DNA of 12,632 nucleotides from Chloroflexota bacterium (GTDB lineage: Bacteria; Chloroflexota; Limnocylindria; Limnocylindrales; CSP1-4). Location of the stretch: assembly GCA_027457005.1 (NCBI GenBank), contig DAIDTV010000021.1:1-12632 (forward strand), in the 5' to 3' direction. A model generated the notes under the pieces. It was given only the letters and a program-made list of their open reading frames with translations, did not search any database and was not told where the DNA came from. Positions 6,140 through 11,513 of this stretch are shown piece after piece. Within the stretch, counting starts at the first letter, position 1. Each line of letters starts with the position of its first letter. Position numbers and translations under genes: made by a program.

Positions 6140-7195
6140 ATGATGCAACTGGAGACACCCCAGATCGAGTCCATCGAGCAGCTGGGGTCGTCCTATGCCA
6201 AGTTCGAGGCCGGCCCGCTGCCGGCGGGCTATGGCGTCACGCTCGGCAACGCGCTGCGCCGCGTGCTGCTCTCGTCGCTCGAGGGCGCCGCGGTCACCGC
6301 GATCCAGATCCGCGACGTCTATCACGAGTTCAGCACCATCCCGGGCGTCAAGGAAGACGTCACGCAGATCGTGCTGAACGTCAAGAAGCTTCGCCTCAAG
6401 ACCTATTCACCGGACCACCCGGTCCAGCTGAAGCTCATGAAGGCCGGCGCGGGTGAGGTCAGCGCGGCGGACATCACGCCCTCCGCCGAGGTCGAGATCA
6501 TCAACCCCGAGCTGCACCTCATGACGCTCGACTCGGGCGACGTGACGGTCGAGATGGACCTCACCGTGGAGTCCGGGATCGGGTACCTCGGCGCGGAGCG
6601 GACGGAACCGCTGCCCATCGGCGTGATCCCGGTGGACGCGATCTTCTCGCCCGTCAAGAAGGTGAACTACACGGTCGACCCGGTGCGCGTCGGCCAGATG
6701 ACCAACTACGACAAGCTCACCCTCGAGATCGAGACCGACGGATCCATCTCCCCGGAGGAATCGCTCTCCCGCGCCGCGGACATCCTGGTGCGGCACTTCA
6801 GCCTGTTCACCACCACCGGCAAGCAGGTGGGTGCGGGTGCCACCGGTGGCATCTCGACCCCGCTCCTCCCGGCCAACATGCTGGAAATGCCGATCGAGGA
6901 GCTCGATCTGCCGATGCGGGCCTACAACTCGCTGAAGCGCAACAACATCGTCAAGGTGGGACAGCTGCTCCAGCTGTCCGACGACGACCTCCTGCGCATG
7001 CGGAACTTCGGCAAGAAGTCGCTCGACGAGATGAAGGAACGGCTCCGCATGCGCGGATTCACCCTGCCTGGCGACGAGTCGGGCGACGGCGAGGTGGCCG
7101 GGGCCGACGACGAGCTTCCCGAGGACGAGGAGTCGCTCGACGAGCTCGAGACCGACGACGGCGACGACATCGCGCCGTCCGACACGGAGGCCTGA
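6140..7195 (+). CDS. rpoA: RNA polymerase alpha subunit with acidic C-terminal tail
   Basis: Alpha dimerises to nucleate RNA polymerase assembly, and its C-terminal domain contacts UP elements and activators. Of 351 residues, about 1-225 are the N-terminal domain (GYGVTLGNALRRVLLSS, PVKKVNYTVDPVRVGQ, DKLTLEIETDGS). After a linker rich in Gly and Thr, the C-terminal domain runs 248-309. Arg260, Asn263, Lys293 and Glu297 align with E. coli Arg265, Asn268, Lys298 and Glu302, so the DNA-contact surface is intact. Residues 311-351 are an unusual acidic tail: 20 of 41 are Asp or Glu and none is Lys or Arg. Most family members stop near 315-330 residues. Two ATGs (6140, 6143) are both usable; GAGG at 6123-6126 precedes them. 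Confidence 0.98.
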   Translation: MMQLETPQIESIEQLGSSYAKFEAGPLPAGYGVTLGNALRRVLLSSLEGAAVTAIQIRDVYHEFSTIPGVKEDVTQIVLNVKKLRLKTYSPDHPVQLKLMKAGAGEVSAADITPSAEVEIINPELHLMTLDSGDVTVEMDLTVESGIGYLGAERTEPLPIGVIPVDAIFSPVKKVNYTVDPVRVGQMTNYDKLTLEIETDGSISPEESLSRAADILVRHFSLFTTTGKQVGAGATGGISTPLLPANMLEMPIEELDLPMRAYNSLKRNNIVKVGQLLQLSDDDLLRMRNFGKKSLDEMKERLRMRGFTLPGDESGDGEVAGADDELPEDEESLDELETDDGDDIAPSDTEA

Positions 7196-7198
7196 TCG

Positions 7199-7552
7199 GT
7201 GGCTCACCGCGTGGATGGTCGGAAGCTCGGCCGCAAGCAGGGACCGCGCCTGGCGCTGTACCGGAACCTGGTCGTCTCGATCCTTCGCTACGAGCAGGTC
7301 CGCACCACCGAGGCCAAGGCCAAGGAGATCCGCGGGCAGGTCGATCACGTCATCACGCTCGCCCGCGAGGGTTCGCTGGACTCGCGGCGACGGGTGATCG
7401 CGGCACTCCCCGACGAGCCGCTCGTCGTCGACAAGCTGTTCAACGAGATCGCGCCGAAGTACGCCGACCGGACGTCGGGCTTCACGCGGATCGTCCGGCT
7501 CGGCCAGCGGGCCGGGGACGCCGCGCCGATCGTCCAGATCGAACTGGTCTGA
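7199..7552 (+). CDS. rplQ: 50S ribosomal protein L17
   Basis: L17 is a large-subunit protein near the peptide exit tunnel. The 117-residue protein begins MAHRVDGRKLGRKQGPRLAL, has the helix YRNLVVSILRYEQVRTTEAKAKEIRG, and ends with the strand region NEIAPKYADRTSGFTRIVRL, then RAGDAAPIVQIELV. The length is normal for the short bacterial form. The start is GTG, 3 bases after the rpoA stop, with GGAGG at 7186-7190 eight bases upstream. It is the last of the classic alpha-operon genes. Confidence 0.98.
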   Translation: MAHRVDGRKLGRKQGPRLALYRNLVVSILRYEQVRTTEAKAKEIRGQVDHVITLAREGSLDSRRRVIAALPDEPLVVDKLFNEIAPKYADRTSGFTRIVRLGQRAGDAAPIVQIELV

Positions 7553-7567
7553 GGCGCCGATGAGGAT

Positions 7568-7609
7568 GGCCGGCCGCGAGGCCGGTCCAAGGTCCGCCCG
7601 AGAGGGCGG
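7568..7609 (+). other. Two tandem GNRA-tetraloop stem-loops before truA
   Basis: The first hairpin pairs CCGGCC (7570-7575) with GGCCGG (7580-7585) around the loop GCGA. As RNA it extends outward by a G-U pair and a G-C pair (7568-7569 with 7586-7587). The second pairs CCGCCC (7594-7599) with GGGCGG (7604-7609) around the loop GAGA. Both loops fit GNRA. They lie between the rplQ stop and the likely truA start, with the second stem ending 4 bases before the GTG. No U-tract follows, so a simple terminator is unlikely. Possible roles are mRNA processing, stability or control of truA translation. Confidence 0.45.
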
Positions 7610-7613
7610 CCCC

Positions 7614-8387
7614 GTGCAGTACCGCGCACGGGTCGAATACGACGGGACGGACTTCGACGGGTTCCAGGCCCAGCCTGGCCGGCGGACCGTCCAGGGAGAG
7701 CTGGAGGCAGCCCTCGCGCAGCTCGGCGATGGACGCAGGGTGCGCGTGGTGGCAGCCGGCCGGACCGATGCCGGGGTCCACGCATCGGGGCAGGTGATCT
7801 CGTTCACCTACCCGGGGCGCCTCCCGGCGGGAGAGCTCGAGCGGGCGCTCGCGGCGATCCTTCCGGCCGACATCGGGGTCCGCGGCCTGCGCCGGGCGAC
7901 TCCGGGCTTCCATCCCCGCTACGCGGCGCGGTATCGGGAGTACCGCTACACCGTCTGGAACGGGCCGCGCAGCCCGCTCCGCGAGCGCTACGCGCTCGGG
8001 GTGCGGGACCCGCTGGACGTCGCGGCGATGTCCGAGGCGGCGTCGGCCCTGGTGGGCCGGTACGACTTCTCGGCCTTCGGCGCGGTGGACCGACAACCGA
8101 TCCGGACCATCCACTGGATCCGGATCCGCAGGACCGGGCACCAGGTGACGATCGACGTCGCCGCGGACGCGTTCCTGCGCCAGATGGTGCGAAGCGTCGT
8201 GGCGGCGCTCCTCCGCGCGGGACGCGGGGAGATCGCCGGTGGCGAGATCGCCCGGGCCCTCGGGCCAGGCGGCCGAGCCTTCCACGGGGCGGTGGCGCCG
8301 CCACACGGGCTGTGCCTCCGGCGCGTCGTGTACGACGGGCCGGCTCGACGGACGGAGAAGGATGACGACGAAGACGTATACGCCTAG
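7614..8387 (+). CDS. truA: tRNA pseudouridine synthase A
   Basis: TruA converts uridines 38-40 of the tRNA anticodon arm to pseudouridine. The motif GRTDAGVHASGQV carries the catalytic Asp (residue 52 from this start). Other family segments are ARVEYDGTDFDGFQAQPG, RTVQGELEAAL, FHPRYAARYREYRYTVWN, GRYDFSAFGA and DAFLRQMVRSVVAALL. The GTG at 7614 gives 257 residues beginning MQYRARVEYDG, the usual TruA beginning and length. An in-frame ATG at 7560, with GAGG five bases upstream, would add 18 residues (MRMAGREAGPRSAREGGP). That stretch is rich in less-favoured codons and coincides with the two hairpins, so I prefer 7614, though not firmly. The 3' end overlaps rplM by 26 bases. Confidence 0.95.
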   Translation: MQYRARVEYDGTDFDGFQAQPGRRTVQGELEAALAQLGDGRRVRVVAAGRTDAGVHASGQVISFTYPGRLPAGELERALAAILPADIGVRGLRRATPGFHPRYAARYREYRYTVWNGPRSPLRERYALGVRDPLDVAAMSEAASALVGRYDFSAFGAVDRQPIRTIHWIRIRRTGHQVTIDVAADAFLRQMVRSVVAALLRAGRGEIAGGEIARALGPGGRAFHGAVAPPHGLCLRRVVYDGPARRTEKDDDEDVYA

Positions 8388-8793
8388 CGAGGAGGGGATC
8401 GAGCGCCACTGGTTCGTGGTCGACGCGACCGACCAGACGCTCGGCCGCCTGGCGTCGCGCGTGGCGCGCGTCCTCGAGGGCAAGCACAAGCCGACCTACG
8501 CCACCCACCTCGACAGCGGCGATCACGTGATCGTGGTCAACGCGTCCCGCATTGGCGTGACCCGGGGCAAGCGAGAGTCCAAGGTGTACTCGCGCCACAG
8601 CGGCTATCCCAACGGGCTGCGCCAGGAAACCCTGGGCGAACTGCTGGACCGCCGCCCCGAGGAAGTGATCCGCCGCGCCGTGAAGGGGATGCTGCCCCGC
8701 AATCGCCTGGGCGCGCAGCAGCTGCGGAAGCTCAAGGTGTATGCGGGCGCCGAGCACCCACACCAGGCGCAGCGGCCCGAGCCGCTCGCCTGA
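8362..8793 (+). CDS. rplM: 50S ribosomal protein L13
   Basis: L13 is an early-assembly 23S rRNA-binding protein. The 143-residue protein starts MTTKTYTPSEEGIERHWFVV, the usual L13 beginning. DQTLGRLASRVARVL follows, and the C-terminal signature is VKGMLPRNRLGAQQLRKLKV followed by YAGAEHPHQAQ. Longer in-frame starts exist upstream inside truA, but they add a non-homologous stretch and are rejected. GGAG at 8354-8357, with AAGG after it, gives a good binding site before the ATG. The first 26 bases lie inside the end of truA in a different frame. The rplM-rpsI pair order is nearly universal. Confidence 0.97.
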   Translation: MTTKTYTPSEEGIERHWFVVDATDQTLGRLASRVARVLEGKHKPTYATHLDSGDHVIVVNASRIGVTRGKRESKVYSRHSGYPNGLRQETLGELLDRRPEEVIRRAVKGMLPRNRLGAQQLRKLKVYAGAEHPHQAQRPEPLA

Positions 8794-8810
8794 ACGGAGA
8801 CCAGGACAGC

Positions 8811-9212
8811 ATGACCAACAACGCCGCCTTCTACTACGGGACCGGTCGTCGCAAGACCAGCGTCGCCCGCGTCCGGCTGATCCCCGGTGAGGGCGAGGTG
8901 GTCGTCAACGGCCGCAGCCTCGACGAGCACTTCGGCAACGCGATCAACCAGTCCGAGATCCTGATCCCGTTCCGGGTCACCGGGACCGAGGGTCGGTACA
9001 ACGCGATGGTGAAGGTCGACGGCGGCGGCTACCAGGGGCAGGCCGGGGCGATCCGCCACGGGATCGCCCGGGCGCTGCTGCAGTCCGACCCGGAGGCGAC
9101 CCGCCTCCCGCTTCGGCAGGCCGGGCTTCTCTCCCGCGATCCGCGGATGAAGGAGCGCAAGAAGTACGGCCTCAAGCGCGCGCGCAAGGCGCCGCAGTAC
9201 ACGAAGCGCTAG
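8811..9212 (+). CDS. rpsI: 30S ribosomal protein S9
   Basis: S9 lies in the 30S head; its C-terminal tail reaches the P site. The 133-residue protein has the family start (YYGTGRRKTSVARVRLIPG), VVVNGRSLDEHF, then VDGGGYQGQAGAIRHGIARA. The terminal region has GLLSRDPRMKERKKYGLKRA, then RKAPQYTKR. The last residue is the invariant arginine that touches the P-site tRNA. AGGA at 8803-8806 and GGAGA at 8796-8800 lie upstream of the ATG. It is the last ribosomal gene in the window. The 197-base gap after it, with hairpins, is the likely end of the ribosomal transcription unit. Confidence 0.98.
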   Translation: MTNNAAFYYGTGRRKTSVARVRLIPGEGEVVVNGRSLDEHFGNAINQSEILIPFRVTGTEGRYNAMVKVDGGGYQGQAGAIRHGIARALLQSDPEATRLPLRQAGLLSRDPRMKERKKYGLKRARKAPQYTKR

Positions 9213-9241
9213 TCGAAAGCGGGAGGTCCTGCCAGGGGGCG

Positions 9242-9312
9242 GCCGGGCTTTCCGCTCCGCCCGCCCGGCACGACCCACCTGCCAACCCTCTCCCTCGGCG
9301 CGCGAGAGGAGA
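9242..9312 (+). terminator. Hairpins after rpsI, possible terminator region
   Basis: The gap 9213-9409 holds no gene I can support. GCCGGGC (9242-9248) and GCCCGGC (9263-9269) are perfect 7-base arms with a 14-base loop. A better stem pairs TCTCCCTCG (9289-9297) with CGAGAGGAGA (9303-9312): nine pairs, one bulged A and a 5-base loop. A further pair of GCCGCGG/CCGCGGC arms lies at 9344-9350 and 9364-9370. None is followed by a U-tract, so intrinsic termination is uncertain, and GC-rich DNA gives such stems by chance fairly often. The position after the last ribosomal gene is the main support. Confidence 0.35.
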
Positions 9313-9394
9313 CCGGTGGAGCGGCCCCGTCGCTGACGAATCCGCCGCGGTCCTCCCGGGCGGCCGCGGCCGGCGTGCAACGCCCGTCGGCGTG

Positions 9395-9403
9395 TGTCAC
9401 GCT
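9395..9403 (+). promoter_or_regulatory. Weak extended -10 candidate before the TPR gene
   Basis: TGTCACGCT has TG in the extended -10 position and a hexamer (CACGCT) that differs at two positions from the TACACT seen before infA and cdaA. Its end is 6 bases before the ATG at 9410, so transcription would begin at or near the start codon. No convincing -35 was seen. The candidate rests mainly on similarity to the other two elements. Confidence 0.25.
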
Positions 9404-9409
9404 GCGCGC

Positions 9410-10504
9410 ATGGCGGACCCCGTCTTCGAGCGGTACAAGGAGGCACTGAGGGCCGGGCACGTTGCCGCGCTCCGCGGCAGGCTGGACGACGCGCTGGTGC
9501 AGTACCGCGCTGCGGCCGCGATCGCGCCCGACCGGCCCCTGCCCCACGTCGGCATGGCCGACGCGCTGCTCCTGCTCGGACGAACCGACGACGCCCTCGC
9601 CTCGAGCCGCATGGCGCTCCAGCGCGCTCCGGCCGATCCGTCGGTCCTCGAGGTCGCCGCCCGGGTCCACGAGGCGGCCGCACAGCACGATGAAGCCGCC
9701 GCGTTGCTCGATCGCCTGGCCGATGCGCTCGTCGCGGCGGACAACGTGGACGCCGGGTACGCGGCGGCGGTCCGGGCCCGGGACCTCCGTCCCACCGACG
9801 CGCGGAGGCGGCGAGCCGGGGAGCTGGCTGTAGCCCGGAATGCCGCGCTGGGCTCACCGTCCCCGGAGCCCGGACCCGGCCGGGGTGCCGGATCGCACGC
9901 GGCGCAGGTCGCGTCTCCCGCGGCCCCGACGCCGGCGGGATCGGACGAGTCGCCAGAGACAGGGGCGCAGGCCGGGACGGGGGTGCCAGTCGAGGAGGCT
10001 GGGCCCGCAGCGGAGCCGCTCCCCGTGGAGGCGGAGCCCGCAGCGGAGCCGCTCCCCGTGGAGGCGGGGCCCGCCGCGGAGCTGCTCCCGATGGAGGGGG
10101 AGCCCTTGCCCGACGCCCCGCCCGGGGACGCGGGGCCAGCGACGGAGGCACCACCGGCCCGCCCCGATCCCGAGGCGGCGTTCGCGGCGGCGGACGAGCG
10201 GGCGGCAGCCGGCGATCCCCGCGGTGCGGCGGCGCGGTACGTCGAAGCCGCGGAGGCGTGCCTGTCGATGGGCGCCTCCCGGAGCGCGGTCGACGAGTGC
10301 CTCCGGGCCCTCGCCGGCGCCCCCGGCGACACGGGGGTGCACCTCGAGCTGGCCCGGATCCACGTGGCCACCGGCCACGCCGAGCGGGCGGCCGACACGC
10401 TCGACCTCCTCGAGCGCCTGCTCACCCTCGATGGCGACAGCGACGGGCTGGCCAGGGTCGAGGCCTTCCGGCGCGGCGCAACGCCCCCGGCAGGGCTGCC
10501 CTGA
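9410..10504 (+). CDS. TPR-repeat protein with Pro/Glu-rich repeat linker, function unknown
   Basis: I do not recognise a named family. The 364-residue protein has no signal peptide or membrane segment, so it is probably cytoplasmic. Residues about 10-140 look like three to four tetratricopeptide helical hairpins: for example GRLDDALVQYRAAAAIAPDR at the first, GRTDDALASSRMALQRAPAD at the second and HDEAAALLDRLADALV at the third. Residues about 145-250 are a disordered Pro/Ala/Glu linker with an 11-residue repeat (196-228). Residues 253-350 return to TPR-like helices (GDPRGAAARYVEAAEACLSM, then LELARIHVATGHAERAADTL). The ATG at 9410 is chosen because the protein then begins MADPVFERYKEAL; an in-frame GTG at 9392 would add six residues. 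No Shine-Dalgarno precedes it, so translation may be leaderless. A scaffold role is likely from the fold; any link to the c-di-AMP genes downstream is conjecture. Confidence 0.85.
   Translation: MADPVFERYKEALRAGHVAALRGRLDDALVQYRAAAAIAPDRPLPHVGMADALLLLGRTDDALASSRMALQRAPADPSVLEVAARVHEAAAQHDEAAALLDRLADALVAADNVDAGYAAAVRARDLRPTDARRRRAGELAVARNAALGSPSPEPGPGRGAGSHAAQVASPAAPTPAGSDESPETGAQAGTGVPVEEAGPAAEPLPVEAEPAAEPLPVEAGPAAELLPMEGEPLPDAPPGDAGPATEAPPARPDPEAAFAAADERAAAGDPRGAAARYVEAAEACLSMGASRSAVDECLRALAGAPGDTGVHLELARIHVATGHAERAADTLDLLERLLTLDGDSDGLARVEAFRRGATPPAGLP
9995..10093 (+). repeat. 33-base tandem repeat x3 inside the TPR gene
   Basis: Three codon-aligned 33-base units (9995-10027, 10028-10060, 10061-10093), with a decayed fourth beginning at 10094. 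They encode EAGPAAEPLPV, EAEPAAEPLPV and EAGPAAELLPM, then EGEPLP. Units 1 and 2 differ at only two bases, so the expansion looks recent. The repeat lies in the linker between the two TPR blocks. Confidence 0.92.
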
Positions 10505-10506
10505 AC

Positions 10507-10545
10507 GGTCCCCGGCCGATCGCGCGAGGTCGGCCGCCGGGGGCC
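10507..10545 (+). terminator. Strong GC hairpin between the TPR gene and cdaA
   Basis: It starts 2 bases after the TPR stop codon. The lower stem pairs 10507-10515 with 10537-10545 (nine pairs, one G-U). The upper stem pairs CCGA (10516-10519) with TCGG (10530-10533). A 3-base bulge (10534-10536) separates them, and the loop is 10 bases. There is no U-tract, so it would be a U-less hairpin terminator or an mRNA 3' stabiliser. It lies just upstream of the cdaA -10 element and would insulate cdaA from the upstream gene. Confidence 0.5.
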
Positions 10546-10548
10546 CAC

Positions 10549-10557
10549 TGCTACACT
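10549..10557 (+). promoter_or_regulatory. Extended -10 promoter element for cdaA
   Basis: TGCTACACT carries TG in the extended -10 position and the hexamer TACACT (10552-10557), identical to the hexamer before infA. The predicted transcript start is near 10564, within about two bases of the ATG at 10566. No -35-like hexamer is evident 16-18 bases upstream, where the hairpin lies; extended -10 promoters often lack one. Confidence 0.5.
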
Positions 10558-10565
10558 AGCGCCCG

Positions 10566-11513
10566 ATGTCGCAACTCGTGGACCTGTTCTCGGGGATCCA
10601 GCCGAAGCCGACGACCTTCATCGATATCGGGCTCACGGCGCTGCTGATCTACGGCCTGTTCAGCCTGATCCGGGATACCCGGGCGGTTCGCCTCGTGATC
10701 GGCGTCACCGTCCTGTACGGCGTGTACGTAGTCGCCCAGCTGCTGGGGCTCCAGCTCCTGTCGCAGATCCTGCAGGCGGGCGCGGTGGTCGGGCTGTTCG
10801 CCCTCGTGGTGGTCTTCCAGCCCGAGCTGCGCAGGGCGCTCGAGCGGCTGGGCCACGTGGGATCGCTCGGCTGGCTGCTCGCGGCCGGCCAGCAGGGGGC
10901 CATCGACCACATCGCGGCGGAGATCGCGCACGCCTCCAGCGGATTCGCCGCCGACCGGCACGGCGCCCTGATCGTCCTGGAGCGCGAGACCGGGCTGGAG
11001 GACTTTGCCGAGAGCGGGGTAATGATGCACGCCGACCTGTCGGCGGAGCTGTTGCGGACCATCTTCATGCCGCGCTCGCCTCTCCACGACGGCGCGGTGA
11101 TCGTGCGCGGGGGGCGCATCCTGGCGGCGGGCACGGTGCTGCCCCTCGCCGAGGTCTCCCCGGGAACCGAGCGCTACGGGACCCGGCATCGGGCCGCGTT
11201 CGGCATCACGGAGGAGACGGACGCCCTCGTGGTCGTGGTGAGCGAGGAGACCGGGGCCATCAGCCTCGTCGAGCGCGGCCGGATCGTGCGGAACCTGGAC
11301 GAGGAGCAGCTGCGGGTGGCGCTCGCCACCCTGCTCCGCCTCGCTTCCTCGCTGCAGGCCGAGGTCCCCGTGAGCCCCGGCGACCACTGGCCGCGCCTCC
11401 ACCGCCCCGGCCGCCCCTGGCCGCACTACGGGATCCGGCGTCGGACCGGCCGGGGAGGGCAGAAACCCGGGGCGGCGGGAGCCGCGGCAGCGGGGCGGGC
11501 CGACCGCCCGTGA
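10566..11513 (+). CDS. cdaA: Membrane diadenylate cyclase CdaA
   Basis: CdaA joins two ATP into cyclic di-AMP, a second messenger controlling potassium and osmolyte transport and cell-wall homeostasis. Three hydrophobic segments (about residues 17-37, 41-60 and 65-87) precede the family linker VFQPELRRALERLG. The DAC domain follows at about 89-265. It carries the DGA motif (LHDGAVIV, Asp175) and the RHR motif (GTRHRAAFGITEETDA, Arg207-Arg209), both needed for ATP binding and catalysis, so the enzyme should be active. Bacillus CdaA is about 273 residues; this one has 315 because of a basic, Pro/Gly/Arg- then Ala-rich tail of about 45 residues. No Shine-Dalgarno precedes the ATG and the promoter element is adjacent, so the mRNA may be leaderless. 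It overlaps cdaR by 4 bases (GTGA). Confidence 0.97.
   Translation: MSQLVDLFSGIQPKPTTFIDIGLTALLIYGLFSLIRDTRAVRLVIGVTVLYGVYVVAQLLGLQLLSQILQAGAVVGLFALVVVFQPELRRALERLGHVGSLGWLLAAGQQGAIDHIAAEIAHASSGFAADRHGALIVLERETGLEDFAESGVMMHADLSAELLRTIFMPRSPLHDGAVIVRGGRILAAGTVLPLAEVSPGTERYGTRHRAAFGITEETDALVVVVSEETGAISLVERGRIVRNLDEEQLRVALATLLRLASSLQAEVPVSPGDHWPRLHRPGRPWPHYGIRRRTGRGGQKPGAAGAAAAGRADRP

Noticed and set aside
6407..7807. Long antisense open frame across rpoA, rplQ and truA
   Set aside because: It lies opposite certain genes. Long antisense frames are expected in high-GC coding DNA, and its translation resembles no protein family.
8239..8361. Longer rplM start inside truA
   Set aside because: The added 41 residues are not L13-like and lie in the frame opposed to the conserved end of TruA; the normal L13 N-terminus begins at 8362.
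9344..9370. GCCGCGG/CCGCGGC inverted repeat as a separate operator
   Set aside because: Such GC-only arms arise easily at this base composition, and several competing pairings exist in the same stretch.
8604..10154. Long antisense frame rich in Arg, Pro and Ala from rplM into the TPR gene
   Set aside because: The low-complexity translation is typical of a GC-rich shadow frame, it covers rpsI on the other strand, and no start signal was seen.
9397..10548. Antisense Ser/Ala-rich frame opposite the TPR gene
   Set aside because: The + strand frame has TPR periodicity and a codon-aligned 33-base repeat, while the antisense product is low complexity throughout.
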